Assembly (NCBI GenBank): GCA_017464985.1
Contig: JAFTXL010000113.1
Location: 1 to 7,674 of the forward strand
From: Clostridia bacterium
Lineage (GTDB): Bacteria; Bacillota_A; Clostridia; UBA1212
Length of the DNA stretch: 7,674 nt
Direction: 5' to 3'
The first letter of the stretch is position 1; every line of letters starts with the position of its first letter. A program made the position numbers and the translations under genes. Below are positions 1-5,365 of the stretch, one piece after another. Below the pieces are notes generated by a model. The model saw only the letters and a program-made list of their open reading frames with translations, did not search any database and was not told where the DNA came from.

Positions 1-847
1 GATATACAGCATCTCCGCCGCCGTTTTTAATTGTCCAAGCTGTACCACCCACCAGAATCTGTGATATTTTGTATCCTGATGCAGGTGTTGTCTGGAAGTT
101 TACTACTGTTCCCGGTGTAACAGTTGCTGGAGTTACACCGTTTCCGAAATGAACTGTACCTGAACCGCTTGCAACAGTTGCAATTGCTTTATATGTAGTT
201 GTTGTAGCTGTCGAAGTAGCAGATGCAGTGTTTTTAACACCTGTACTTGTAACAAGACAGAACCAGTCAACTTTTGTAAGTGAGTTAGCGTTGAGCTGAG
301 CCGCTGTAAGCCATGAGCCTGAAGTCGATGTATTTCTCTTTGCTGCAGCAGATGAATCATATACGAGGTATTTACCCGTAGATGAATCGTATCCATTGAT
401 TGCCATGAAATGATTCGGCACATGAACTATAGCTGAACCGCCGTTTTTAAGATGGTTAATCAAAGTTGAGTTAGTAATTGTACCGTATGTCAGATTAGAA
501 ACTTTAAAACCGTATGTTCCGCCGTAAGCAGCTGTTACATTTGAGTAAAGTGTTGCTCTTACCGTACCCTGTCCGCATGTTCCGTTGTAGTAATTTTTGC
601 TGTAAGCCCATGAAGCAAGATTCAAAGGATTTATAAAGTTTCCTGTCTGATAGTTTACTGCATTGACTAATGATAAAATACCGCAGCCTGACTCCGCAAC
701 AGTCCAGCTTCCGTATTTCACAGAACCCCATCTGCTGTCAGCCTGCTGATAGCAAGTGGGAGCTGCCATTGATGTAATTGATGTGGTACCAATGACACCA
801 ATAATGGTTGCCAGTACCAAAATAAAACTAATAACTCTTTTTTTCAT
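1..847 (-). CDS. Secreted C39-like cysteine peptidase (Peptidase_C39_2 type), C-terminus outside window
   Basis: Reading from the ATG at 847-845 the frame stays open to the window edge (282 codons seen). Residues 1-28 form a signal peptide: a KKR n-region, a hydrophobic stretch of about 16 residues, then a likely cut near SMA-AP, so the product is exported. The mature start has Y-QQ-AD-SRWG and then SGCG, the pattern of C39-like papain-fold peptidases: Q34/Q35 as oxyanion glutamine, C55 as nucleophile, H146 (in NHFMAINGYD) and D164 (in YLVYDSS) as likely partners. The visible triad suggests a competent fold, but the substrate is unknown. From about residue 205 a Thr/Ala-rich linker leads into a beta-rich segment (about 218-282, with SGYKISQILVGG) resembling InlB/Listeria-Bacteroides repeat or Ig-like surface modules. 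Transcribed alone from the promoter at 998-1026. No ABC transporter partner is visible, so a bacteriocin-processing C39 role is unlikely. Family call firm, function open. Confidence 0.85.
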   Translation of the reverse strand, partial: MKKRVISFILVLATIIGVIGTTSITSMAAPTCYQQADSRWGSVKYGSWTVAESGCGILSLVNAVNYQTGNFINPLNLASWAYSKNYYNGTCGQGTVRATLYSNVTAAYGGTYGFKVSNLTYGTITNSTLINHLKNGGSAIVHVPNHFMAINGYDSSTGKYLVYDSSAAAKRNTSTSGSWLTAAQLNANSLTKVDWFCLVTSTGVKNTASATSTATTTTYKAIATVASGSGTVHFGNGVTPATVTPGTVVNFQTTPASGYKISQILVGGTAWTIKNGGGDAVY

Positions 848-932
848 AAGAATAAAATCTCTAAACGACCTCGTAAACAAGTCGCGGCAAAAAGACCGCA
901 GATAATCACGAAAGAGATTTTAGCCTCCTTCC
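848..932 (-). promoter_or_regulatory. Structured 5' leader: SD separated from AUG by a foldable three-way junction
   Basis: On the minus strand the SD GGAAGGAGG (932-924) lies 76 nt before the AUG at 847, too far for normal initiation. The intervening RNA folds back: UAAAAUCUCU (922-913) is perfectly complementary to AGAGAUUUUA (862-853), giving a 10-bp stem. It encloses two hairpins: GCGGU/GCCGC (899-895 with 888-884) and CUUG-UUUA-CGAG (881-870, extendable to 866 with one bulged G). When closed, only C923 plus UUCUU (852-848) remain between SD and AUG, an ideal spacing of 6 nt. No other SD precedes the AUG closely. An alternative reading is a 21-codon peptide from GTG 909 whose TGA overlaps the ATG. 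Pairings are seen; function is inferred. Confidence 0.6.
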
Positions 933-961
933 ATTATATATAATAATAAATTATTTTTGGT

Positions 962-983
962 AGGCAAATAGCGCTGTTTGCCT
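962..983 (-). promoter_or_regulatory. Inverted repeat near the 5' end of the C39 transcript
   Basis: AGGCAAA (962-968) and TTTGCCT (977-983) are perfect inverted 7-mers around an AGCGCT core. In the predicted transcript this is a hairpin within about 10 nt of the 5' end. It could stabilise the mRNA, or as DNA just downstream of the start site it could be an operator. There is no U-tract, so it is not a terminator. Confidence 0.4.
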
Positions 984-997
984 GCTCAATTGCATCT

Positions 998-1026
998 ATA
1001 ATAACATTATATTCCAAAAAAGTCAA
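998..1026 (-). promoter_or_regulatory. Sigma-A-type promoter of the C39 peptidase gene
   Basis: On the minus strand TTGACT (1026-1021) is followed after exactly 17 nt by TATTAT (1003-998). This predicts transcription starting near 991 and a 5' UTR of about 145 nt. The promoter lies 28 bp from the left flanking repeat of the IS, so the insertion spared it. Confidence 0.75.
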
Positions 1027-1053
1027 TAGCATAATTTGTAAAAATTTTTATTT

Positions 1054-1072
1054 TTTACCAAAATGAATTGTA
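1054..1072. repeat. Left 19-bp direct repeat flanking the IS
   Basis: TTTACCAAAATGAATTGTA occurs here and exactly again at 2440-2458. It lies six bases outside the left inverted repeat, whereas the right copy abuts the element. It is a candidate target-site duplication. Confidence 0.7.
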
Positions 1073-1078
1073 TGTTAA

Positions 1079-1130
1079 TTCTCAAATTAAATGCAACTGT
1101 GCAATTTAAGTGTTGCATTTAGTCTGAGAA
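1079..1130. repeat. Palindromic end unit P1 (IS left terminus)
   Basis: TTCTCA (1079-1084) pairs with TGAGAA (1125-1130) and TAAATGCAAC (1088-1097) pairs with GTTGCATTTA (1112-1121), leaving a 14-nt spacer. The same unit recurs at 2240-2282 and 2389-2439. It is probably a transposase recognition site with the two half-sites inverted. Confidence 0.65.
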
Positions 1131-1149
1131 GAAAATCATAGTACAATTT

Positions 1150-1176
1150 AGTCTGAGAAATGGAGGTGCTCAGACT
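1150..1176 (+). promoter_or_regulatory. Hairpin presenting the transposase ribosome binding site
   Basis: AGTCTGAG (1150-1157) and CTCAGACT (1169-1176) are perfect 8-bp inverted repeats. The loop AAATGGAGGTG contains the SD GGAGG (1162-1166), and the ATG at 1177 follows the stem directly. The arms reuse the IS end motif. Folding should limit translation, especially of read-through mRNA from outside. The pairing is seen; the regulatory role is inferred. Confidence 0.5.
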
Positions 1177-2236
1177 ATGAAAAATTATGAAAAGAAAAAT
1201 AAGCACATGACACTTGATGACCGTATAGAAATTCAAGAATGTCTCACAAAAGGAATGTCCTTTAAGGCAATTGGAAGGCGAATTTGCAAAAGTCCAACTA
1301 CAATTTCCAGAGAAGTAAAGATCCATTTGCAAACGCATACAAACAGTTTTGTGAAAACTGACAATGTTTGCCCATTACTTCTTAAAGCACCGTTTGTCTG
1401 CAACGGCTGTGAAAAGAAAAGCCGCAGCTCCTGCAGATATAAAAGGCAATTATACATTGCCAAAAAGGCACAGGCTGATTATGAAGCATTACTCGTAGAA
1501 GCAAGAACAGGAATTCCGCTAAACAAAGAGAGTTTTTACCAAACTGAACGCATTATCTCTGATGCTGTTCGCAAAGGTCAGCATATTTACCATGCGGTTA
1601 AATCTAACAATTTATCTGTTTCAACTGCTACTGTTTACCGTCACATAAAGAAAGGCTATTATTCTATTGGTGTTATTGATCTTCCCAGAGCTGTTAAATT
1701 CAAGCCAAGACAGTCAAAAAACAATGATTACGTACCTCACGCAGTAAAACAAGGTCGTACTTACAATGATTTTCTTGAATATATTGAGTTTCACCCTGAC
1801 GAACCTGTTACACAATTAGATACAAAACAATTTAATGCTGTATGGATTTAAATTCGGCGATATCATGCCTGTTTTACTTACTGATAACGGCGGTGAATTC
1901 AGCAACGTCTGTGCTTTTGAAAATGACAATACCGGAGATATGGAAACACATTTGTTTTTCTGCGAACCATGTTCTCCTCATGAAAAACCGCATATTGAGA
2001 AAAATCATACTCTGTTTCGTGATATTGTCCCTTCCGGTACTTCATTTGATAATTTCACACAGGATGATGTAAATCTGATATTCTCTCATGTGAATGCAGT
2101 AAAACGAAAACAGTTTAACGGCAAAAGCGCATATGATATGTTTACATTTTCGTACTCTCCGGAGTTAGCTGCGGCGTTTGGAATCTCTTTTATTCATGCA
2201 AAAGAAGTTATCCAATCGCCTGAATTATTAAGATAA
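1177..2236 (+). pseudogene. IS30-family transposase, internal deletion and frameshift
   Basis: The first frame (1177-1851, 224 codons) has a helix-turn-helix N-terminus (about residues 11-42, LDDRIEIQECL...ISREV), a Cys-containing segment (CPLL..CNGCEKKSRSSC), a region typical of Clostridia IS30 transposases (EARTGIPLNKE, STATVYRHIKKGYYS), and reaches the first catalytic Asp at QLDT (D215). It then runs out at KQFNAVWI and a stop. The second frame, open through about 1820-2236, resumes with YGFKFGDIMPVLLTDNGGEF, which carries the second catalytic Asp, and HIEKNH, which carries the Glu. Family members have roughly 45-60 residues between these points. That stretch, part of the DDE core, is missing and the frame changes at about 1822-1830. 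Both fragments overlap by 17 nt, but frameshifting could not restore the lost core, so the gene is most likely dead. Its RBS is within the hairpin at 1150-1176. Confidence 0.85.
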
Positions 2237-2239
2237 TCC

Positions 2240-2282
2240 TTCTCATAATAAACGCAACTTGATGTTGCATTTAGTCTGAGAA
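2240..2282. repeat. Palindromic end unit P2 just after the transposase stop
   Basis: TTCTCATAATAAACGCAAC (2240-2258) and GTTGCATTTAGTCTGAGAA (2264-2282) are inverted around a 5-nt spacer. The second half is identical to 1112-1130. The unit starts four bases after the transposase stop codon and continues into a further inverted repeat, AGTCTGAGAA with TTCTCAGGCT (2274-2299). Confidence 0.6.
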
Positions 2283-2388
2283 ACAGTGTTCTCAGGCTTA
2301 GATTAGTGCGTCCTTTTTCTATTTTATGTCCTGTTTTTGGCTGCTAATTACTATTTTGAGGTGATTTCTCAGACTAAATTGAGCCTAT

Positions 2389-2439
2389 TTATCAGAGTAA
2401 ATGCAACTTTTCACGTTAGGGCTGCATTTACTTTGAGAA
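2389..2439. repeat. Palindromic end unit P3 (IS right terminus)
   Basis: TTATCA (2389-2394) pairs with TGAGAA (2434-2439) with one mismatch, and TAAATGCA (2398-2405) pairs with TGCATTTA (2423-2430). The architecture is the same as at the left end. Confidence 0.6.
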
Positions 2440-2458
2440 TTTACCAAAATGAATTGTA
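2440..2458. repeat. Right 19-bp direct repeat flanking the IS
   Basis: Exact second copy of TTTACCAAAATGAATTGTA (1054-1072), directly adjoining the right inverted repeat that ends at 2439. Confidence 0.7.
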
Positions 2459-2529
2459 CAGCATTTTGAATCCGCTCGTTTTTATATCAAAAAGCTTATT
2501 TTTCATATTGGATTCCGTCATAATTTGCC

Positions 2530-2558
2530 TTTATATAAACAAAGATTTTTGATATAAT
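2530..2558 (+). promoter_or_regulatory. Possible promoter of the glycosyltransferase
   Basis: TATAAT (2553-2558) is a perfect -10 box. The best -35 at 17-nt spacing is the weak TTTATA (2530-2535). The predicted start near 2565 gives a leader of about 60 nt. The -10 overlaps the right arm of a 12-bp inverted repeat (2482-2493 with 2546-2557). Confidence 0.45.
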
Positions 2559-2624
2559 TTTTCTTAATTATATGTTAACCTTTATTTTTGACAGTTGATT
2601 TCCATACAGGAGGGCAGACAACAA

Positions 2625-3587
2625 ATGAATTCCCCTTTAATCAGTATTCTTGTGCCGGTTTATAATGTTGAGAAATATCTCAGACAATGCATTGACAGCA
2701 TTATTGCTCAAATATATAAAAATATTGAAATTATCCTTGTTGACGATGGCTCAACAGACAGCAGCGGAACTATATGTGATGAGTATTCAAAAAAAGACAG
2801 CAGAATAAAAGTTATACATCAGAAAAATCAAGGACTTGCCGCCGTTCGAAACGTCGGTATCTCTGCAGCCCGCGGTGAATATATAGGATTTGTCGACAGT
2901 GATGATTTTATCGCGCCTGATATGTACAGTGATATGTTGGATCTTATTCAAAAATATGAGGCCGATCTGGCAGTGTGCAGCATAGAATACACAGATGCCG
3001 GAGGTATTTCATCTAAAGCTCAGAGAAATTTTCCGTTCAGTGATGGATGTGTAGACAAAATAAAGTATATGGATGCTCTCTGCGGAACACATTGCGGCAT
3101 GCTCGCTCCTGCCTGGAACAAGCTTTATAAAAGATATCTTTTTAACGGTATTAACTACCCAAACGGGAAATTGCATGAGGATGAAGCAGTCATACATCAT
3201 ATATGTCATGCATGTAACAAAATCGTATGTACGCAAAAAAAATATTATTTCTACCGTCAGCGATCCGAAAGCATAATGAATAACCCGTTTACGGTTAAAC
3301 GTTTTGACAATACTGATGCACTTATAGAACGTGTTAAATTTTTTAAAGAGAACGGTTATGGCAGCCTTGTTGAAAAAGCAGAATATTTTGCATATAACGA
3401 TTTTCTGATGATGTGCAAAAACATAAAAAAGATTGACAAAACGATTTTCGCAAAGCTAAACGAACTACGCAAGGATATTCGTTCAATATGTAAAGATCTT
3501 ATCTGCGGGAAAATTATGACTCCTAAAGAAAAAGTCATTGCACGGCTTGTTTACATAAGCCCCGTGCTCTACATAAAATTTCTTTAA
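2625..3587 (+). CDS. Family 2 (GT-A) glycosyltransferase
   Basis: A 320-residue cytosolic GT2 enzyme that transfers a sugar from a nucleotide-sugar donor, probably to a cell-surface polysaccharide, glycolipid or wall polymer. Motifs: PVYNVEKYL near the N-terminus, VDDGSTDSS with D40/D41 for the nucleotide, NQGLAAVRN at 68-76, the metal-binding DSDD at 91-94 (GFVDSDDF), and HEDE at 184-187, where the ED motif supplies the catalytic base. YFYRQRSESIM follows, typical of CpsJ/EpsJ-like enzymes. The C-terminal 80 residues are Lys-rich and end with a hydrophobic segment that may touch the membrane. Start: ATG 2625, ten bases after AGGAGGG (2608-2614). An in-frame TTG at 2595 would put the SD inside the gene and is rejected. 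The gene stands alone, with no polysaccharide cluster in the window, so donor and acceptor cannot be named. Confidence 0.9.
   Translation: MNSPLISILVPVYNVEKYLRQCIDSIIAQIYKNIEIILVDDGSTDSSGTICDEYSKKDSRIKVIHQKNQGLAAVRNVGISAARGEYIGFVDSDDFIAPDMYSDMLDLIQKYEADLAVCSIEYTDAGGISSKAQRNFPFSDGCVDKIKYMDALCGTHCGMLAPAWNKLYKRYLFNGINYPNGKLHEDEAVIHHICHACNKIVCTQKKYYFYRQRSESIMNNPFTVKRFDNTDALIERVKFFKENGYGSLVEKAEYFAYNDFLMMCKNIKKIDKTIFAKLNELRKDIRSICKDLICGKIMTPKEKVIARLVYISPVLYIKFL
3540..3567 (+). terminator. Possible weak terminator in the 3' end of the glycosyltransferase gene
   Basis: GCACGGCTT (3540-3548) pairs with AAGC-CC-CGTGC (3557-3567), with a two-base bulge and an 8-nt loop. An AT-rich stretch including AAAATTTCTTTAAATTT follows. 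The hairpin lies inside the last codons and has no clean U-tract, so it may be only coding coincidence. Confidence 0.3.
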
Positions 3588-3598
3588 ATTTATATGTA

Positions 3599-3625
3599 AC
3601 ACATTCGCGATTTATTCCATACTAT
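3599..3625 (+). promoter_or_regulatory. Possible sporulation (sigma-K-like) promoter of the miniprotein gene
   Basis: CATACTAT (3618-3625) matches the CATAnnnT -10 core of mother-cell sigma-E/sigma-K promoters. An AC dinucleotide (3599-3600) sits 17 nt upstream, as in sigma-K promoters. No good sigma-A -35 box is visible. The match is short and rests on knowledge of the Bacillus consensus. Confidence 0.3.
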
Positions 3626-3657
3626 GTTAGTGTAAAACAAAGCAGGAGGTACTTACA

Positions 3658-3798
3658 ATGAGCTGTGGATGTTTTAATAACATAGATACTGATTGCCTCA
3701 TCTGGATCGCTATTATTCTTTTGTTAATAGCTGCTTTCAGTGACAATGACAGAGACTGCGGATGCGGTAACAATAGCTGTGGCTGTGGTTGTGCTTAA
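3658..3798 (+). CDS. Cysteine-rich single-span membrane miniprotein, 46 aa
   Basis: I do not recognise a family. The frame encodes 46 residues. The N-terminus MSCGCFNN has two Cys, a third Cys (C13) precedes a hydrophobic span (about 14-27, LIWIAIILLLIAAF), and a charged turn (SDNDRD) leads to a Cys/Gly tail with C34, C36, C41, C43 and C45. Eight of 46 residues are Cys, in CGC pairs on both sides of the membrane segment. This suggests metal binding, disulfide cross-linking or lipid modification. The layout recalls short hydrophobic sporulation or coat proteins of Firmicutes, but that is analogy. Translation is well supported: AGGAGGT (3644-3650) lies seven bases before ATG 3658, and a double stop TAATAA ends it. 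It lies 70 bp after the glycosyltransferase and has a candidate promoter of its own. Confidence 0.75.
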   Translation: MSCGCFNNIDTDCLIWIAIILLLIAAFSDNDRDCGCGNNSCGCGCA

Positions 3799-3854
3799 TA
3801 AACCGCATAGGATTCATATACTGATTTCCAAACAAAAGGTAACAATGAACTAGT

Positions 3855-3900
3855 GAAGAAGAACGCGCACGGCAGGTCATTGCCGCGCGCGTTCTTCTTC
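3855..3900. terminator. Bidirectional terminator between convergent genes
   Basis: GAAGAAGAACGCGC (3855-3868) is perfectly complementary to 3887-3900. Inside, CGGCA (3870-3874) pairs with TGCCG (3881-3885) around loop GGTCAT, for about 19 base pairs with one A/C mismatch. On either strand a GC-rich core is followed by UUCUUCUUC. It ends the plus-strand miniprotein unit and the minus-strand operon. The TGA of the deacetylase gene (3901-3899) lies at the stem edge. Confidence 0.8.
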
Positions 3901-4816
3901 AAATAATATTTTTCAAAATATTTTTCATTATTCCGGCGCATGGCATTGTATGCCGTGCGCGAGCTGCAATATCAGCATAAGAAATCAATTTTATGCCGTA
4001 TTCGCCGCAAACCAATTTTATATCGTTGTTCTTAAACAGATTGTATTCCGCGGCACGCTCTTTCCACCACGGGTTATGCAGTTTCATTTCATCATCAGGT
4101 ATTGCCGGATGAAAATGCAATTCTGTTATACCGTTTGGTATCCTGCTGAGAAAATCCCGGAAGTTTCTAAGCATTGAGTCATCGGAAAAATCCGCATTTT
4201 TGCCTTGCTTCATTAAGAAAACATAATCTGCTGTTTTTAATGAATACGATCCGGCAACTGTTCTTGCATACATTCTGTTTAACCTGCCAGAATACACAGG
4301 GCTGTAATACTTATCCTGTTCATCAATTTTGGCACACAAACGAATTGACGGAATTCCGTATTTTACGCAAAGCAAGCATGCTTCTTCGAAAAAGTCATTT
4401 TTTCTGCCCGGCCACAGGCTGTACATGTGGTTATCAAGATGAGATATTTTTATTCCGCTGTTTACAGCAGCTTCTATTTGAGAAACCACCTCCCTGCGGA
4501 CATCAGGTAAAATTCCGTCACTTAGCTCAAACTTCGGCGGAAAAATACCGTTACAAAGCAGCTTATCGGACTTTGTCAGCCCGTATAATTTGAAAATACA
4601 GTCTTCATCCTGATACTCACTTGTTAAGTACAAATGAACACCTACTGATGTAATGCCTATTTCCTCAACTAATCTTACCGCCTCGTCATATGCATGCGCG
4701 CCTGCCATAAGCGAAACAGACGTAATTTTTCCTGATGCGTACAACTCAGCAGCAGCCGCATTTGCGGCATGCGACACACCGAAATCGTCAGCATTGATTA
4801 TAAGATACTTTGACAT
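3899..4816 (-). CDS. YdjC/ChbG-family carbohydrate deacetylase
   Basis: A 305-residue protein of the YdjC family: metal-dependent deacetylases of N-acetylated sugars such as chitooligosaccharides in E. coli ChbG, related in fold to NodB-type enzymes. The hallmark NADDFG is at residues 8-13 (D10 and D11), followed by H61 in GVHLYLTSE, the SHLDNH motif with H126 and H130, and ELHFHPA near residue 235-240. These are the expected metal and catalytic residues, so the enzyme looks intact. Length matches the family. ATG 4816 has an AGGA nine bases upstream. It is the last gene of the minus-strand operon, 29 bp after the SEC-C gene, and stops inside the terminator hairpin. Its link to a translation operon is probably positional. 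No chitobiose PTS is nearby, so the symbol chbG is not assigned and the substrate is unknown. Confidence 0.85.
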   Translation of the reverse strand: MSKYLIINADDFGVSHAANAAAAELYASGKITSVSLMAGAHAYDEAVRLVEEIGITSVGVHLYLTSEYQDEDCIFKLYGLTKSDKLLCNGIFPPKFELSDGILPDVRREVVSQIEAAVNSGIKISHLDNHMYSLWPGRKNDFFEEACLLCVKYGIPSIRLCAKIDEQDKYYSPVYSGRLNRMYARTVAGSYSLKTADYVFLMKQGKNADFSDDSMLRNFRDFLSRIPNGITELHFHPAIPDDEMKLHNPWWKERAAEYNLFKNNDIKLVCGEYGIKLISYADIAARARHTMPCAGIMKNILKNII

Positions 4817-4845
4817 ATTTCAAATTCCTGTCTTTTTGTGTGTAA

Positions 4846-5343
4846 TCAATCCTCGTTTGCACCGCAGCATTTTTTATACTTCTTGCCGCTTCCGCATGGG
4901 CACAGTGCATTTCTGCTTACCTTTGTACTTACAGCCTGCAAAGACGCTCTAAATTCATGCTCTATCTCTGCACGTTTTTCCTCTGTCAGGATACCGTCCC
5001 ACTCAGGAAGTTCATAAAGCCAGGGAGCACGTGCGTTAAGCATGTTTTTATACAGTGTTTCCCATACGATTTTCATTTCAACTGCTGAATCTTCTTCAAG
5101 AGCTTCTACGTCAATCATCTTTTCGAGAGAAGTATTGATTCCGTCAATGAAGCCTGCAACTTCACAGATTTCCAAAGAAAACTTCTCAGCCAGTTCCTTT
5201 ACTGTTCCTGTAATTTCAGAGGTTTTATCAACAAGAATATTTGCATATACATCTCTTTCTTTTTCTTAAAACACTTCTATATAATCTCTTGCAGATTTAT
5301 CGCCGATCTCAATTCTTTTACTACATTCAGTATAAAGTCCCAT
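4846..5343 (-). pseudogene. SEC-C motif protein interrupted by an in-frame TAA
   Basis: From ATG 5343, eight bases after AGGAG, the frame reads MGLYTECSKRIEIG... for 25 codons, meets TAA (5268-5266), and continues in the same frame with [11 protein letters not shown] through to TGA at 4848-4846. The whole would be about 164 residues. The C-terminus has the SEC-C zinc motif [13 protein letters not shown] (Cys-x-Cys then a Cys pair), known from the SecA tail and many small Clostridia proteins; the rest is an acidic helical domain of unknown function. Frame is kept on both sides and the sequence on each side looks coding, so a point substitution is more likely than an indel. No ATG with a good SD allows restart; the next in-frame candidate is TTG 5175 with a poor site. 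Alternatives are a sequencing error, a recent nonsense mutation, or readthrough. Confidence 0.75.
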
Positions 5344-5365
5344 TTTTAATTCTCCTCTTTATTTA

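Larger units (their letters stand above)
1079..2439 (+). mobile_element. IS30-family insertion sequence, transposase defective
   Basis: The ends are imperfect inverted repeats. The left end TTCTCAAATTAAATGCAAC (1079-1097) matches the complement of 2421-2439 at 17 of 19 positions. Further in, CAATTTAGTCTGAGAAAT on the left (1144-1161) is matched by the complement of 2365-2382 on the right. The element encloses one transposase gene on the plus strand, now broken, and 203 bp of non-coding right end filled with repeats of the end motif. Both flanks carry the same 19-bp sequence. The length of about 1.36 kb would be about 1.5 kb with the deleted transposase segment restored. It sits between the promoter of the minus-strand C39 gene and the plus-strand glycosyltransferase and disrupts no visible gene. 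Confidence 0.85.

Noticed and set aside
133..731. Short minus-strand frames within the C39 gene
   Set aside because: They are out of frame with the continuous 282-codon secreted peptidase reading.
1835..1851. Programmed frameshifting to fuse the two transposase frames
   Set aside because: IS30 transposases are normally single-frame, no convincing slippery site is present, and fusion would still lack the segment between the catalytic Asp residues.
2337..2552. 71-codon plus-strand reading frame across the IS right end
   Set aside because: It spans the IS inverted repeat and the flanking direct repeat, has no SD, and is made of AT-rich hydrophobic residues; the repeats explain the sequence.
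2595..2624. TTG start extending the glycosyltransferase by ten residues
   Set aside because: The strong SD AGGAGGG would lie inside the gene; ATG 2625 has ideal spacing and matches the family N-terminus.
4174..4593. 139-codon plus-strand frame opposite the deacetylase
   Set aside because: It is antisense to a gene with all catalytic motifs intact; composition is typical of a shadow frame.
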